Shown: piece by piece, positions 1 to 11,901 of the stretch
Layout of the letters: each line of letters opens with the position of its first letter
Numbering within the stretch: the stretch's first letter is position 1
Source: Spinacia oleracea
Lineage: Eukaryota > Streptophyta > Magnoliopsida > Caryophyllales > Amaranthaceae
Assembly: GCF_020520425.1 (NCBI RefSeq)
Contig: NC_079488.1
Span: forward strand, 90,377,285-90,441,284
DNA length: 64,000 nt
Direction of reading: 5' to 3'
Made by a program: the position numbers and the translations under genes
The notes under the pieces: model-generated
Told to the model about the DNA's origin: nothing
The model's database searches: none
Seen by the model: only the letters and a program-made list of their open reading frames with translations

Positions 1-980
1 TCCAAGATCCATTCCACCTTGTTCTCCACCAAGTTGGCTTCAACCACCACCTCGGCTATCACCTCATTCTTTTCAACAAGGTTGGCTTGGGAGGCACCAT
101 TAGAGTTTCTCTTGTGGCGGTGGTCACATTGATAGGCTTTGTGTCCTATCTTTCCACACACATAGCAAGATCCTTTGGCCTTTTGAATCTTGTGGTTATT
201 AGTGAAGTTTCCTTTGGTTGAATGATTTTTCTTCTTCCCTTTGAACCTGTTCTTAGCCATAGGAGCACTAGATTCAACCAAGTTATCTTTAGAAGAATTC
301 AAAGAAAGAGATTCAAATTTATCCTTGAGGCGTTTAGCCTCTTCGGTCCTCATATGACCAATGATTTCTTGAAGGTTCATGTCCTTCTTCTTGTGCTTCA
401 AAGAATTGCGGTAATCATTCCATGATGGTGGAAATTTCTCCAAGAGTACATTGGCTTGGAGGGTTTCACACATTTCCATACCTTCACCCAAGATGTCGGT
501 GACGATGTTCTCATAATCATGTACTTGATCCATGATGGAATTGTCATCTGTCATCTTGAAATTGATCCACTTACCAACAACATACTTTTTCTTACTGGCA
601 TCATCGGCTCCATACTTCTTTTGCAAGGTGTCCCAAATGGACTTGCTTGACCGATTGGTGATGAGTAGGTCAAACAAGATTCCATTCACATGATGGAGAA
701 TGTGAGCCCGAACAAGTTTGTTGTCTTTCTTCTTCTTGGTCAATGCTTCGGCCGCCTTCTTGACATATTCCGCCGAAAGGGAGGGGTCCGGTGCTACTGC
801 CTTGCTTGCTTCAATTGCTTCAATCACATCCTCATAGAGCACATAATCTATTTCAAGTTGCTAAAAAAAGATCAATAATTTTTGTGACCATCTCTTGTAG
901 TTCTTGCCATCAAGAGGCTCCAACTTAGAGAGGTCAGGAAGGGTCTTGTTCATCATACAGTTAGCTATAACAATAGACAT
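1..980 (-). pseudogene. Ty1-copia gag fragment with in-frame stop, runs off the window
   Basis: Reading the minus strand from an ATG at 980-978 gives a copia-type Gag that begins MSIVIANCMMNKTLPDL. It continues through a UBN2-like gag region to a zinc knuckle CYVCGKIGHKAYQC (167-126) and reaches VEWIL at the window edge, where the protease motif would follow. One in-frame TAG at 863-861 interrupts the N-terminal region (after KLLIFF), so this copy is probably dead; the frame is otherwise open to position 1 as far as I checked. Gag would package element RNA in cytoplasmic particles. Lineage within copia was not determined. Confidence 0.85.
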
Positions 981-1059
981 AATATCTCGTTTTCAAATTG
1001 CTGTAGTTTATGTGTTTTCAATGCTAAAATAAAGAACAAGAATGTAAGACTTACAGAAC

Positions 1060-1787
1060 TTGTTGTGTCGTGGTAACCAAACCACTTCCTTGAAAATGAG
1101 ACTCGGTATAACCGGGGTGCACAATTGTATTCACCGATTCGTTCCCTAAGGTTTACACAACTCTCAACACACAATGACACTCTTGGGTGTGAGATGGAGT
1201 TACTAGAACTTATGCCCAAAAGAGAAGAGGAAAGGAGAGGATAAGGGAATGATTTTTCTATAAGCAACTCAAGACATAAAGCATGGATTTATAGGATTAG
1301 AGGAGGATACAAAACAACCCAAGAAATTAAAGGACTCAAAGGAATCCTATGGTATTGAATCACCAATTAATCCCATGATAATGAAGGGTTTATCACCCCC
1401 ATAATCAAGAGAAATAATGGACCAACTTAATCACCAAAATCAGAATGATAATTGTCCATAAATCATACTTAAAAAGCTATCATAAAAGAGGAATCCAAAG
1501 AGAAGATAAAAAACCGGACAACACAAAGAACTGATCTCAAAACCGGTCGATTCCGAGTTCAACCAAAAACCTTCATAAACCACATTGTTCTCAAAACTTG
1601 CCGGGTTTCCAAAACCGGCCTGTTTTCGGTGCACTTCAAGTAATGCCTTTTAAGTCCGTTTTTCAACTTGCGCTCGAAACCTGCCTGTTTTAGAAAACTT
1701 GGCAGGCAGGTTTTGAGAAACCTGCCGGTTTTGGAAAACCTGGCAAGCAGGTTTTTAAGCGCACTTTTCCATCTTTAAATTCCAACA
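1060..1787 (-). repeat. Probable LTR and leader of the copia remnant
   Basis: On the minus strand a TG-start (TGTTGGAATTTAAAG) lies at 1787. A TATAAA lies at 1293-1288, about 300 bp upstream of the gag ATG, which fits an LTR promoter. The stretch 1676-1760 contains several inverted and direct copies of an AACCTGCC/GGCAGGTT motif that could fold into hairpins. I found no canonical primer-binding site, so the inner LTR boundary near 1060 is a guess. Confidence 0.4.
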
Positions 1788-1811
1788 AGAATTGTTGTAG
1801 GGGGATAGAGG

Positions 1812-1816
1812 AGTGT
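1812..1816. repeat. Target-site duplication, left copy (AGTGT)
   Basis: AGTGT directly precedes the left LTR of element A and recurs at 22812-22816 directly after the right LTR. A 5-bp duplication is what LTR-retrotransposon integrases leave. Confidence 0.85.
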
Positions 1817-3277
1817 TGTGAGGGGGTCGAAAAAGCGCGAGGCTAATGCGTGACCTTGTCCCTCGTGGGTGTGACGATTCTTTTATTCAATCAAGTGTAA
1901 TTGGATTTCCTGTGAGTATACACCCAATTGACTAGTAATATAGGAGTCGCCATTCAATTTTTAACGACAATGAGAAAAACTGACAAAACCCGGTTATCGT
2001 GACATAAAGGGAGTGCAATTATGTTTGACCACGACGGCCGTAGGTTCCCTTGTGATCCCTGGTGTGGGGATCTCTCAATATACACCCGCAAGGTAGAGAT
2101 TGAGGGTTCGGGGGACTGTAACTACCGAGAGGAGTACTTCGCTCGTCGATAACTCCAGAGGCAGGATATCCTTACTAGCTCAGCATAAATAATTGAAGGG
2201 ACATGCGTTAACTATTAAACTAATCTGAGTTGATTTTAGCAATATGCAACATATAACACTAATTCGATCGTGATTATCTGATTTAAGTAGCATTAAGGGA
2301 CCTAGCATGATAATCCGCTTTCCCAAAAATATTATATTTGTTAGGCGTGATAGAACAATCACATTAGGTTAGTTTAACAGTTCATAAAAAGGGCGAGGAA
2401 AGCAGTTAAATCATCGAAAAGGAACACATTACGACGCACCCTTGAGAGGTGCGTCACGGTTCTCAGAAAACTAACCACTTTGACTTTGCTATTTCTCCTT
2501 TTTATTTAACGAATCTCAATTATGGGACAGGATACGTTCTGTTCGATTTATGGATCGATTGCGACAGAACGCGTGAACAGTTTCGCAGCGAGAGGCTTAG
2601 GCTAAGGGTTGAGTCAATACTCAGAATATAATCATGTGTTGTTGTGTGTTGTTTCACGTCGAAGCTAGGGGCCTATTTATAGGGAAGAGTTCGTGGAAAG
2701 ATAGAATTGCAGAGTTCTAATCCGCAAAGAATTAGGAAAAGAGACGTACCCAGGTACTTTCAGCGCCCAAGCCTGGGCGCCGAAGATTTCGGCGCCTAGA
2801 GCCAGGCGTTGAAAATAGGGTCTGGGCAGCTTTGTATAGTCAGATTCGGATTCCTAAAATCAATAGAGTTTGAGATTAATTCGAGTCTTTTAGCGCGTAT
2901 CAATTTCATGACGGAATGCGTCTGGGCCCGTTACGAACTCTAGGTTCGTTAGGATTTTGATTAATACGTAACTCTTATTTCCGAATCATATTAGGAATAG
3001 TATTCTCGCAGTTTTCTATCTCATTTAGGATTTATGTTGGAATGCAACACCTAATTCTGACAGGTTTCTATCTTTTATGATTAGCCACTCTTAGAAGCTA
3101 CTTTTTACGGCAGTTACTATTTTTAACAGGTTTCCATAAATAGCAGGTTTCGGGTGAAATGAAATAGGGAATCGAGATTCGTTCATTTTATAGGAGATAC
3201 GTTGTCAAGTGGAGTTTTTATGCTTTCATCATCGAACCTTTCCCTTGCGGGAATGGGGACAAGAGTAGGTGTCTACA
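1817..3277 (-). repeat. Element A 3' LTR (left)
   Basis: 1,461 bp, TG...CA ended, same length as the right LTR with roughly 20 single-base differences by eye. A minus-strand TATA box (CTATAAATA) lies in the stretch opposite 2670-2681. The polypurine tract AAAGTTGGGGCTA lies just inside it on the minus strand, around 3278-3296. A copy of the GCGCCCAG hairpin module sits at 2758-2815. Confidence 0.9.
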
Positions 3278-3477
3278 GTTAGCCCCAACTTTGACTGAGT
3301 CTTGGAGTAAGACGATGGTCAAAGTATTAGAAGGAGTGCGTCACACAAGCCATGGTGTATGTGACCTGTTTTGCGAGGGTCTCACGAGCCCTCGAGTGAT
3401 AACATTTAACTTAAGGGTCATCACTTGAAGTGTCGACATATCACTCACGTGTCATTGGGATTTGTCAACTGATAGTA

Positions 3478-4220
3478 TAGAAACTTCCTCACTTTGTCAT
3501 TGGAAGGATCTAAAGATGCGTAGAAACTCCCTCACTTTGTCATTGGAAGGATCTAAAGATGCGTAGAAACTCCCTCACTTTGTCATTGGGAGTAACTACA
3601 GATGTTTTCGAAATTAAAGCTGTAAAGTGTAATTGGGCCTGGCCAAGCCCAATCACGAGGTAAAACGTTTTTTTTTTTTTTAAAGACTCTCATTTTCAGG
3701 GCTAGCTAAACGAGAAAACCCCCTTGTTTTTATAGGACGTAAAACGAAGGAAAATCCAGCACCCTTGTTTTTATAGGACGTAAAACGAAGGAAAATCCAG
3801 TAAAAGTTATCGCTGCAGCGACTAAGGACCTGCGCTGTTAGTGACGCAGACCCCGCCCGCTGAAGGTGGGCGAGCCTGTCCGCTGAGGGTGGACCCCCCG
3901 TCCGATAGAAGTGGACGAATCTGTTTTGATATTTTTGAAAATAAGGACCTACGCGGTTTGTGACGTAGACCCCGCCGGCTGAAGATGGCGAGCCTGTCCG
4001 CTGAGGGTGGACCCCCCGTCCGATAGAAGTGGACGAATCTGTTTTGAAATTTTTGTTTTTTTTTTTTTTGAAAATAAGGACCTACGTGGTTTGCACCGTA
4101 GACCCCGCCGGCTGAAGATGGCGAGCCTATTTTAAATTTGAAGACTTTATTCTTCGAAAAACTGAGGACCTGCGCGGCTAGTGACGCAGACCCCGCCCGC
4201 TGAGGGTGGGCGAGCCCATT
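3478..4220. repeat. Tandem repeats in the 3' untranslated part of element A
   Basis: Three tandem families lie next to each other. A 43-bp unit beginning TAGAAACT repeats about three times (3478-3605). A 41-bp unit beginning CCCTTGTTTTTATAGG repeats twice (3721-3801). A unit of roughly 130 bp, starting AAGGACCT(G/A)CG and containing CCGCTGAGGGTGGACC, recurs in three to four partly degenerate copies (3825-4220). Such arrays are common downstream of the coding part in large gypsy-type elements. No gene is visible here. Confidence 0.8.
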
Positions 4221-4648
4221 TTGAATTTCTTATTTTGCCTATGTAGAAGAACTTTTGGTGATTACAACCTGTTGGTGGGTCGTAATATTTCCTGATTAGA
4301 TGTGTCCTATAAGTGGGTCCACACTGTGTATATTTAACAATATATTTTTTGAGATATCCAAACATGATATGGTGCGTGGCGCAGTCTGGGAATGTGATTT
4401 TGATTGCGCGCTCTTTGTTGGAGTCCACTTTTCGCGAGCCCCCAAGTGTTGGGGCTCGTCGGTTGTTTTTTGCATCTTGTAATCATGTTTGGGGTCACGC
4501 TCGTATGTGCGAGCGACCTCCTATAGTAGTGTGCTATTTTAGCGAAGCCGTGGAGTGCGACTTTCAGTAAAGGAATCGGCAATTTTCAAGTCGAATGAGT
4601 ATGGCAGGGCCCACTAGAAGTTAGGGCCTTTTTTGAGCCTGGGTACAT

Positions 4649-7600
4649 TTTCGGCGCCCAGGTGGGGCGTTGAAATAATTCACGCCCAGGTGGGGCGTTG
4701 AAAGTGTTGTTTGGGCTGGTCTTTTGATGACACAGTTGGCCTCTTGTTCATTCGTTTATTTCACTTGGAAGTTCTATGTATTCTCTTTTCTTTTCTTTTG
4801 TTTTTTTTTTCTTTGTTTTTAGAACGTGACGACTTTCTTGAGAAGCCATAGCCGATTGGTGGACTACGGTGCTTGTCGCTTTGGGGCGATTATTTTAAGG
4901 AACTGTTGCTCTTTAAGGCGTACAGTTATTGCGATAATTGGGCGAGTCTATGGCGTAAGACTTTGATCGCTCTTGTTGTTGTATATTTTTTTCTTTTGAA
5001 CGCGTTCGTGAATGTTCGATACTTAGGATGAAGATATGTATGTGCGAACGAGCGTTCATAGAATGGCCGTTGTGTGCGGTCCATTAATCAGTTTGCTTGA
5101 ATCATTTTTTTTTTTGAGCAATGACTGATTTTGAATAGTTTGCTTAGAAGCTTGATAGGGTTCAGGCCCATTCATGAAGTGGGCTTAAACATCGTGCCCT
5201 TTCGATTGTTCAAACATTTGCTTCGAGAGATTTTTTTTATTTTGCTATGGTCGTTTCGTAGCTTGGAGCTCCCAAGTATGCATGTTGGGATGCTTTCTTT
5301 TGGCGTACGATTTTTTAGGTTTTTTCGAGAAAGATGCCTTGGGGTTCTGCTCGTGTAGGTGCGAGCTATCCCTTCCGTGGTAGGTAATGTTTTGCTACCT
5401 TTAATCCTTAATGTAGAAGTCGTGTGGCTTGCATTTGGGCGATAAGTAGTCTTTGCCTCTTACCTGAGTTCGTGCTTGCATTAGTGCAATGTGCCTTACC
5501 CTTTTTTAGACTTGTACTGTGGGATTATGGTGCAACGCAGGCTTGTGTGGCCTAACGGCGTGTCTTAGAACATTCCTCCAAGTGTTGGGATATCATTATT
5601 TGGAGTACTTCATCATGCCTTGTTCAGGTGCTTGAATAAGTGTGACACCTTCTGCGTGGTTTTGCACGGCTTATTACTTCGTTCGATGCGAGGACTCATA
5701 GGTGTTTATTTTCATATCTGGGCAAAACTTGACTAGCAGAAAGATTCAGCGCCCAGGCAGGGGCGTTAAATATATCGGCGCCCAGCTCTGGGCGTTGAAA
5801 TTGATTTCTGGGTATATTTTGATGATTTTTTTTCTTTCGCTTTTGCTTTGGAACGAGGTAGACTGTGTAACAGGCGCTTTATAGGGCGAGCGTTATGTGC
5901 AGTGGTTTGATCGGAGTTTTGGTGACTCGCGATTTTCAGTTACCCTTGTTAGTGGGGTGAATTTATATATTCTAAGTAGTGCTTTAGAATTTGAGAGGGG
6001 TTGTAGCCATTCTAAGGTTCATTTTACATGATTAAAGCTTAGGATTGGGCCCCTATGACATATGTATAGCATTAGCGTCGAGAATTTGCGATAAAATCGT
6101 CATTTCGAGCATTTTTAGAGTGTTTTTCTCAAGCCCCCAATTGTAGCTACGGGATTGGCTTGGTTCTATAATGCTTTGCATACGTTTTTATGCATTCATG
6201 GTGACATGGATCATGAATAGTTCGAACCAGACTCGTTTAGTGCGAGGTACGTTCGAGTAGTGATTTTGCTGCTTCTCTTGTAAATGTCGTATTGTGCGAC
6301 ATTGCCATGGTCAAGGTAGTCACATGTTGAAGTGTGCCTTCACCAAAAGCTAGGTGCCTTTCTTTACCCATAATCGTATTTGGAAATCTTTTGACTCACT
6401 TGCAAAATTGAGATAAACGCATACTTAGCTTAAACCAACGACACTTTATTATGTTCGAAAAAGTCTTTGAAAATTATTTGAGAATTATTTAAAATCCGAG
6501 TCCAACTGTGTACAATCCGAGGTGTCCTAAGTAGGTTGACTTATAGAAGGGTTCGTACAGGATTACATGAGTGAATCAAAAATACTGTTACGATTTTTGG
6601 AATGCTGTCTAAGGATTTGCTGGAAGCCAGGGTGCAGGCGTCAAGATATTACTTGTGCCCGTTCGGCATATGCTTTAGGCTTTTAGGGCCATCTTTTCCA
6701 GAGTTGCGGGAATATAAACCGTTTTCAAATTGATTTAGATTTACTTGGTGTATGTCTGTACAAAAGGTCCAGGTATATTTAGTTCTTCCCCTAGCTCTTC
6801 CATTTCAATTTTTAGCCCCCAGTTGCTATTATGTCTTCCCATTAATGATGCTTTTAGATTTCGATTTTAGATGCCCGTGTCATATATCTGAGTAGGGTGA
6901 GCCTTGGTTAAGTGCCAAGTCCTATTGATAATGTCTGATTTTTTCAAAGGAGATTAGCAAGCATTCGAATTACCATGAACGGGTGCCCTGAGTTCGAAGG
7001 AATGATGGGGCGATGGCGTAGAACAATCCTTTTTATTGCAAGCTTACTGTCTTTACTACTTGTTGGCGATTATGACTGTGTCTAGTGGTGAAAGAAGGTC
7101 TTTAAGCGAACGACTATGTCTAGGGGTGAAAGAAGGTTTTTAAGTGAGTTAGTTCGCTTTAGGGAGGGTCAAGTCGAGTACTTTAGAGGTCATGGACGCT
7201 TGCGCTAGCCCCCACTTAATTGAGGCAAAGCGGTCTTTTGAGTCTTGGCTAAGTGCTTAGGAGTGTGAGTGCTCCTTCTGGCAAGGGTAAGTGCCCTTAT
7301 TATTTTTCGATGTGTGCTCATTAATTTTGGCATTTTGATGACTTGGATTCTTGCTTTGACTTAAATTTTTCTTTCGACTTGGATTGCAAGTAATTAAATT
7401 TCAATAAGGGACTTCTATTCTTTATTCTTGTTATTCTATAGGCTTTTAATATTTTTGCAAATTGGTTGGACCGAATCATGGATTGCCTACGTATCCGCTT
7501 TAAATAATTTTAATTTGGAATCAGGTCTTGCGTAGTTCTTAGCCTAGAAAATGGTTTCATAGAATGCCGATTTTAAACAAGTATGTTCGGAGGTGGAAAC

Positions 7601-10063
7601 ATATTATTTGAAACGGTAAAATAAGTGAATTTTATCATTATTTAAATCTGCTGCCTTGCTGTAAGCCAAAAAATTTGTTTTATATTTTTGAGTACATGTA
7701 TTTTCTTTTCATGTGTTTTTTTGGTACGTATACCTGAATACGTGTTGTACCCCTCCAAGTGTTCGTTATTTTTCTGTGCATGTGCGGATAAAATGACGAG
7801 CACTTCTGGACAATTTTTAGCAAGCAGAGAGATTCAGCGCCCAGACTGGGGCGCTAAAGATTTCGGCGCCCAGCTATGGGCGCTGAAAATGACTTCTGGG
7901 AGGATCTTTTTTGGTGCGCCAAATGCTTCTTTTTCTTTTTGGACTAATTTTAGAGGCGCTTTGCAAAGTTTCTTTTTTATCATTTATTCACATTTTTTAA
8001 TTTTTACGTTGAGCGTAGAATGTACTCTTCATTTGTCTCTTTTTATTTGTGACTCAAGACGGCTTGAAAGATGGGTTGAATGAGATAGGATAAGTTGTAT
8101 AGGTATTAGTCGAGCATGAGAATTACATCAACCAAGGCCAATGAATAGCATGGGGACGGTTCAAGGGTATATCAACAGGACGTATCCAAACAAGTTATAT
8201 GGTCATTATGCTAATGGTGATGTAAGAGCAGGTTTGGACTTTGGAAATGATGGGCATGACGCACGTGTCAATGGCCGTGCGTGGTTTGCGGTTGATAACA
8301 AGTTCAAAAACAAGAGTTGAGGTAATGGTTTCTTGGGTTATGGCAATGAGAACATGGATAGGTTAAAATGAGCTGAACAGGGACCCCAGAGCGAAGGCGT
8401 CTAAGAGCATAAGGATTGGAAAGGGTAGACATCGTAGAATTTTATGATTTGGATTGGTTGACTCAATTCTTTTCCTTCGTTTACTTAGGTAAATGTTGCA
8501 CTACGGGATAAGTATTCCCTGGCTTGCTCTTTTCGCTCTCCCTTTTCTCTTTCTATTTTTTCTTTCTTTTTCTCGGGATTCCTTCCTAACATAAATTCTT
8601 CAATTTTTAATTTGGGCTAAGAGGTAGATGGTTGTGGTCTTTGAGTCACGAGGCGAGACTGAGTGAGCCTCGTTTGGTAGGCCTATAGTGGACCTTTAAT
8701 TTTAGTAGGCCTAGGGTGGACCTTTTAAATTGTCTTACTTTGCAAGCGTATTTAGTCGTTTCTTAAAATATGCAAATAGCGTAGATTCAAAATGTTGTTT
8801 TTACCTTATTGAATTTTAACGAAAGAATTACATCGAAAGTAATTTTTTGTTTCTTTTCAGATTCCAGTTTCTGGGATTTAATTGGAAGTTGTGATTTAGA
8901 CTCAAACTTTCATTAATCTTTCTGATTATAACCCGTGTATGAATACAAGGAGGTGGCCTAGACTCAAAATAATGACATGGCGTAAGCCTATAATACTTGA
9001 CCAAGCGACTCTCGGACTTAGGCTAATTGGACCATAACTTTCGTTGGTTGACACTTTAGATTTTAACCCTTGGGTGTTTATTTTTCATGCGCCATTTTGC
9101 TTAATGTTGGCAAGGTAGTTAATTGGGGAGATCGAATTTTTATTTTTGCAAGGCTAGAATCATTAGTACGGCTTCTCTCTTAGTGTGTATTGCTTTTACC
9201 CCAATGGTAGCCTTATGGTATGCCGATTTGGGTATTTTCATGGTTGGTCATGTTGCATTCATGGAAAATCTTTTAGTCCGTACTTAGTAGTATTTCAAGG
9301 AGTGAGTGACTCGAGAGGACTATGATAGTCGTGACCCAATGTGATCCTAAGCCTTGAGGCTATTAATTTTTGCTAACGGTATTGAGACCTTAGGTTCACT
9401 TTGGGGTTTGTGCGACTATGGGGGAATGATTTTCAGAATGTGGTCGTTTCCATTTTGTAAATACTATAACATATTCTTTTTATTGGTGGGAGAGAGTATT
9501 TAGGCCGTAGACTCTTAGTAAGGGATGACAATTACATATGGGTGCTTTATTGATTTAAATGTTAGAAAGGGAGACTCAATATGGTTTAACCTTTTAATTT
9601 GCAGAACGACACCAAGCATTAGGACCGATTCTATGGATAAGACAACCACGACTTAGGATTTAGATTGTATTTTGGCATAGCCTAGTCTAGACTCGGCTTT
9701 ATTTGAGCATTTATTATTTTTTTTGAAGACTTTATTCGAACATTTATTTTTGTGAATACTTCGCCCATGTGACATTCAAGGTTTAATTAGCATGCTCGGC
9801 TTTGGTGCCGAACATCGTCGTCGTAGGAGGCCTAACAACGACACAAAGAGTTATTTATTTTTTACAAGTCGCTTTTAGAATCGAGTGCTTTTTCATACGC
9901 CCTCGTAGCAATAGCTTTTACGAAAAGTTGTTTTTTTTTGCTACGTATTTTCTTCATGCGTGGGCACCGAGGCTGGCGTGCCTGACAAAAAGGCCAGGCA
10001 ACAACTTCAGCGCCCAGCAGTGGGCGTGAGAAATATTGGCGCCCAGCCAGGGGCGCTGAAAAT
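4649..10063. repeat. Recurrent GC-rich double-hairpin module, four internal copies in element A
   Basis: A 55-58 bp module of two near-palindromes (GCGCCCAG..., ...CTGGGCGC) flanked by TTCAG/TGAAA occurs at 4649-4704, 5745-5800, 7832-7889 and 10006-10063. It also occurs in each LTR (2758-2815, 22292-22349). The surrounding sequence differs between copies while the module stays recognisable. The rest of the interior between copies is AT-rich, has no long coding frame and appears non-coding. Confidence 0.8.
8111..8430 (+). pseudogene. Captured fragment of a YTH-domain (ECT-type m6A reader) gene, decayed copy in element A
   Basis: Translated on the plus strand, opposite to element A, the stretch gives GYINRTYPNKLYGHYANG..., then a Gly/Asn-rich segment with ARVNGRAWFAVDNKF and GNGFLGYGNENMD. 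This resembles the segment just upstream of the YTH domain in plant ECT proteins (consensus ENxDGLNELNRGPR). The reading frame is broken: a TGA follows KNKS, further stops and frame changes follow, and about 50 bp present in the sister copy (57840-58190) are missing. No YTH domain itself is present, so it cannot bind m6A. The family assignment rests on motif memory, not on a search. Confidence 0.7.
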
Positions 10064-10505
10064 GCGTCCCTGACTGGTACTCGTTTTCTGTTCGCGTATG
10101 TTCTTTTGTTTTATGCGACTTAATTTTGCGTGCTTGCCTAATAACGTCCTTTACGCGTTGTGCAGCGTTTGTGGGATTCGTTACAGGCCATCCCGAGCGT
10201 CGCTTGTTTTTGTGGCGATCGTTCGGGCTTGCGGAACACGTATTTTGGTATAACTCTTTGGCAAATTAGTCTATGAATGTTTGGGCGATTTTTAAGGTCG
10301 TTAGTTTTCTAGCATTATTTGTCTAGCATTATTCGTACGCACAATCATAACATAGTCACATAGTTCGCTACACATAACTACATTACAAACATGGATTTGA
10401 AAATTAAATATGTCACGTAGTTTATGATAGGCTTCTATGGGTAGTATTTGCCCCTGGCTTGGTACCGCTTCTATCGTAGATCCAACACATGCCCCGGTCG
10501 AGGTA

Positions 10506-10510
10506 GTGTC
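10506..10510. repeat. Target-site duplication of the nested copia (GTGTC)
   Basis: GTGTC precedes the left copia LTR and recurs at 20979-20983 after the right LTR. The element A sequence then resumes with TTCAACAGACG. The sister element B has GTGCCTTCAACAGACG uninterrupted at this place (60283-60298), which confirms the insertion point. Confidence 0.92.
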
Positions 10511-11886
10511 TGAAGGAAATAATGCCCTTGGTCCAAGTATGCATTCTATGTTAAGTCTAATAAATGCGGTTCAGTATTAATTAACAAGTTAATAATTCAG
10601 TGAGATCAAGTGAGCTGAATGCCTAGCTAGAGGCCGCTTCAGTTCAAGTGGAATTAATGATATTAATCCACAGCTTACTCTTGACTGAACCCGTAGGGTC
10701 ACACAAATAGTACGTAAACGGATCAAGTATTTAATGGCATTAAATACTCTATCTATGAATATTCGGAACCGACGGATCTTGGTTTCAGTGGTAGCTAAGA
10801 TCGTCACAGGCAAGAAATGAATACTCCGGGAACGATGATATTGCCGGAAACGGAAATATGGATCGTATCGGAAATATAAATATTATCCAAGTCGTAGATG
10901 TTGCCGGAAACGGAAACATGGTACGTATCGGAAAATATTATCGGAAATGGAAATATTGCCAGAATCGGAAATATTGCCGGAAACGGAAATATTGTCAGAA
11001 TCGGAAATATTACCGGAATCGGAAAATAATTCCGGAAACGGAAATATTAAATATTTGTTCGAAACGGAAATTAATTCCGGAATCGGAAATATTAAATATT
11101 GTTCGTATCGGAAATGAATTCCGGAATCGGAAAATTTATTCGGAAGCGCATCGTACGAATAAGCATCGGACGAGGCCTGCCGGACGAGGCCCAGCACGAA
11201 GCCAGGCCATCGCCCAGCAAGCCAAGCGCGCCGCACAAACAGCCACGCCAGGCCCAGCGCAAGGCCAGGCTGCGCAGCGCGCAGCGCGCGCGGGCGCTGC
11301 GTGGGCTGCTGCTCGCGCGCACGCATGGGGCCCATCGTGGCTGCCGTGCGTGTGTGTGCAAGTGTTTGTGTTCGTGCACGTTTCCTAAAACATGCAGAGT
11401 TCGGTTAATGATTAAATTCCTAATTCTATTTGATAAATTAATTAAATTAGAGTTCTTGTAGGATTCTAGGTTTAATTAATTTGTATCTGAATAGGATTTC
11501 GATTCCCTTTCCATACCCCTATAAATATGAGGCTAGGGCTCACAATTTATAACAAGTTTCAAAGTATTCAAAAGTGAGTTTTTTGAGAGAAAATTAAAAC
11601 ACACATCTTGCTCATAAAAGTGCCGAAATTTTCTAGTACCTTAAGGGCGATTCTAGTTGGTCAATCTTAAGGCGGATCCGGACGTGCTGTGGACTATCTA
11701 CGGAGGGACGACACTTGGAGTCCTAAAGACTTGTTCTTGTTCGGTTCGGGCGCAGCTAGGGAGGGCACGCAACAAAGAGTATGCATCTAAATTATGCTAT
11801 ATGATTATGTGTAAATAATATGTTGTCCTGGGTTAATGGTTGTTTCCGCATGATCTATGTAATGTCATATGTATCATAACCTAACA
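10511..11886 (+). repeat. Nested copia 5' LTR
   Basis: Begins TGAAGGAAATAATGCCC and ends CCTAACA. A TATAAATA promoter box lies at 11520-11527. From about 10840 to 11150 it contains a degenerate minisatellite built on CCGGAAACGGAAATATT. After that comes a G+C-rich stretch (11160-11360) rich in GCGC and GCCCAGC words, where the two LTRs differ by an indel. Confidence 0.93.
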
Positions 11887-11887
11887 G

Positions 11888-11901
11888 TGGTATCACGAGC
11901 C
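11888..11901 (+). other. Copia primer-binding site
   Basis: TGGTATCACGAGCC starts one base after the 5' LTR and resembles the complement of the 3' end of initiator tRNA-Met (TGGTATCAGAGC), the usual copia primer. Confidence 0.85.

Noticed and set aside
3277..10510. Hidden gag-pol of element A on the minus strand
   Set aside because: No minus-strand frame longer than about 100 codons and no retroviral motifs were found; the short minus frame opposite 59892-60134 (and its A counterpart near 10130-10330, broken by a stop) matches nothing I know.
10858..11461. Several overlapping 95-176 codon frames on both strands in the copia LTR (and copies at 19914-20553)
   Set aside because: They come from the CCGGAAACGGAAATA minisatellite and a GCGC-rich stretch; products are low-complexity and differ between the two LTRs, including an indel.
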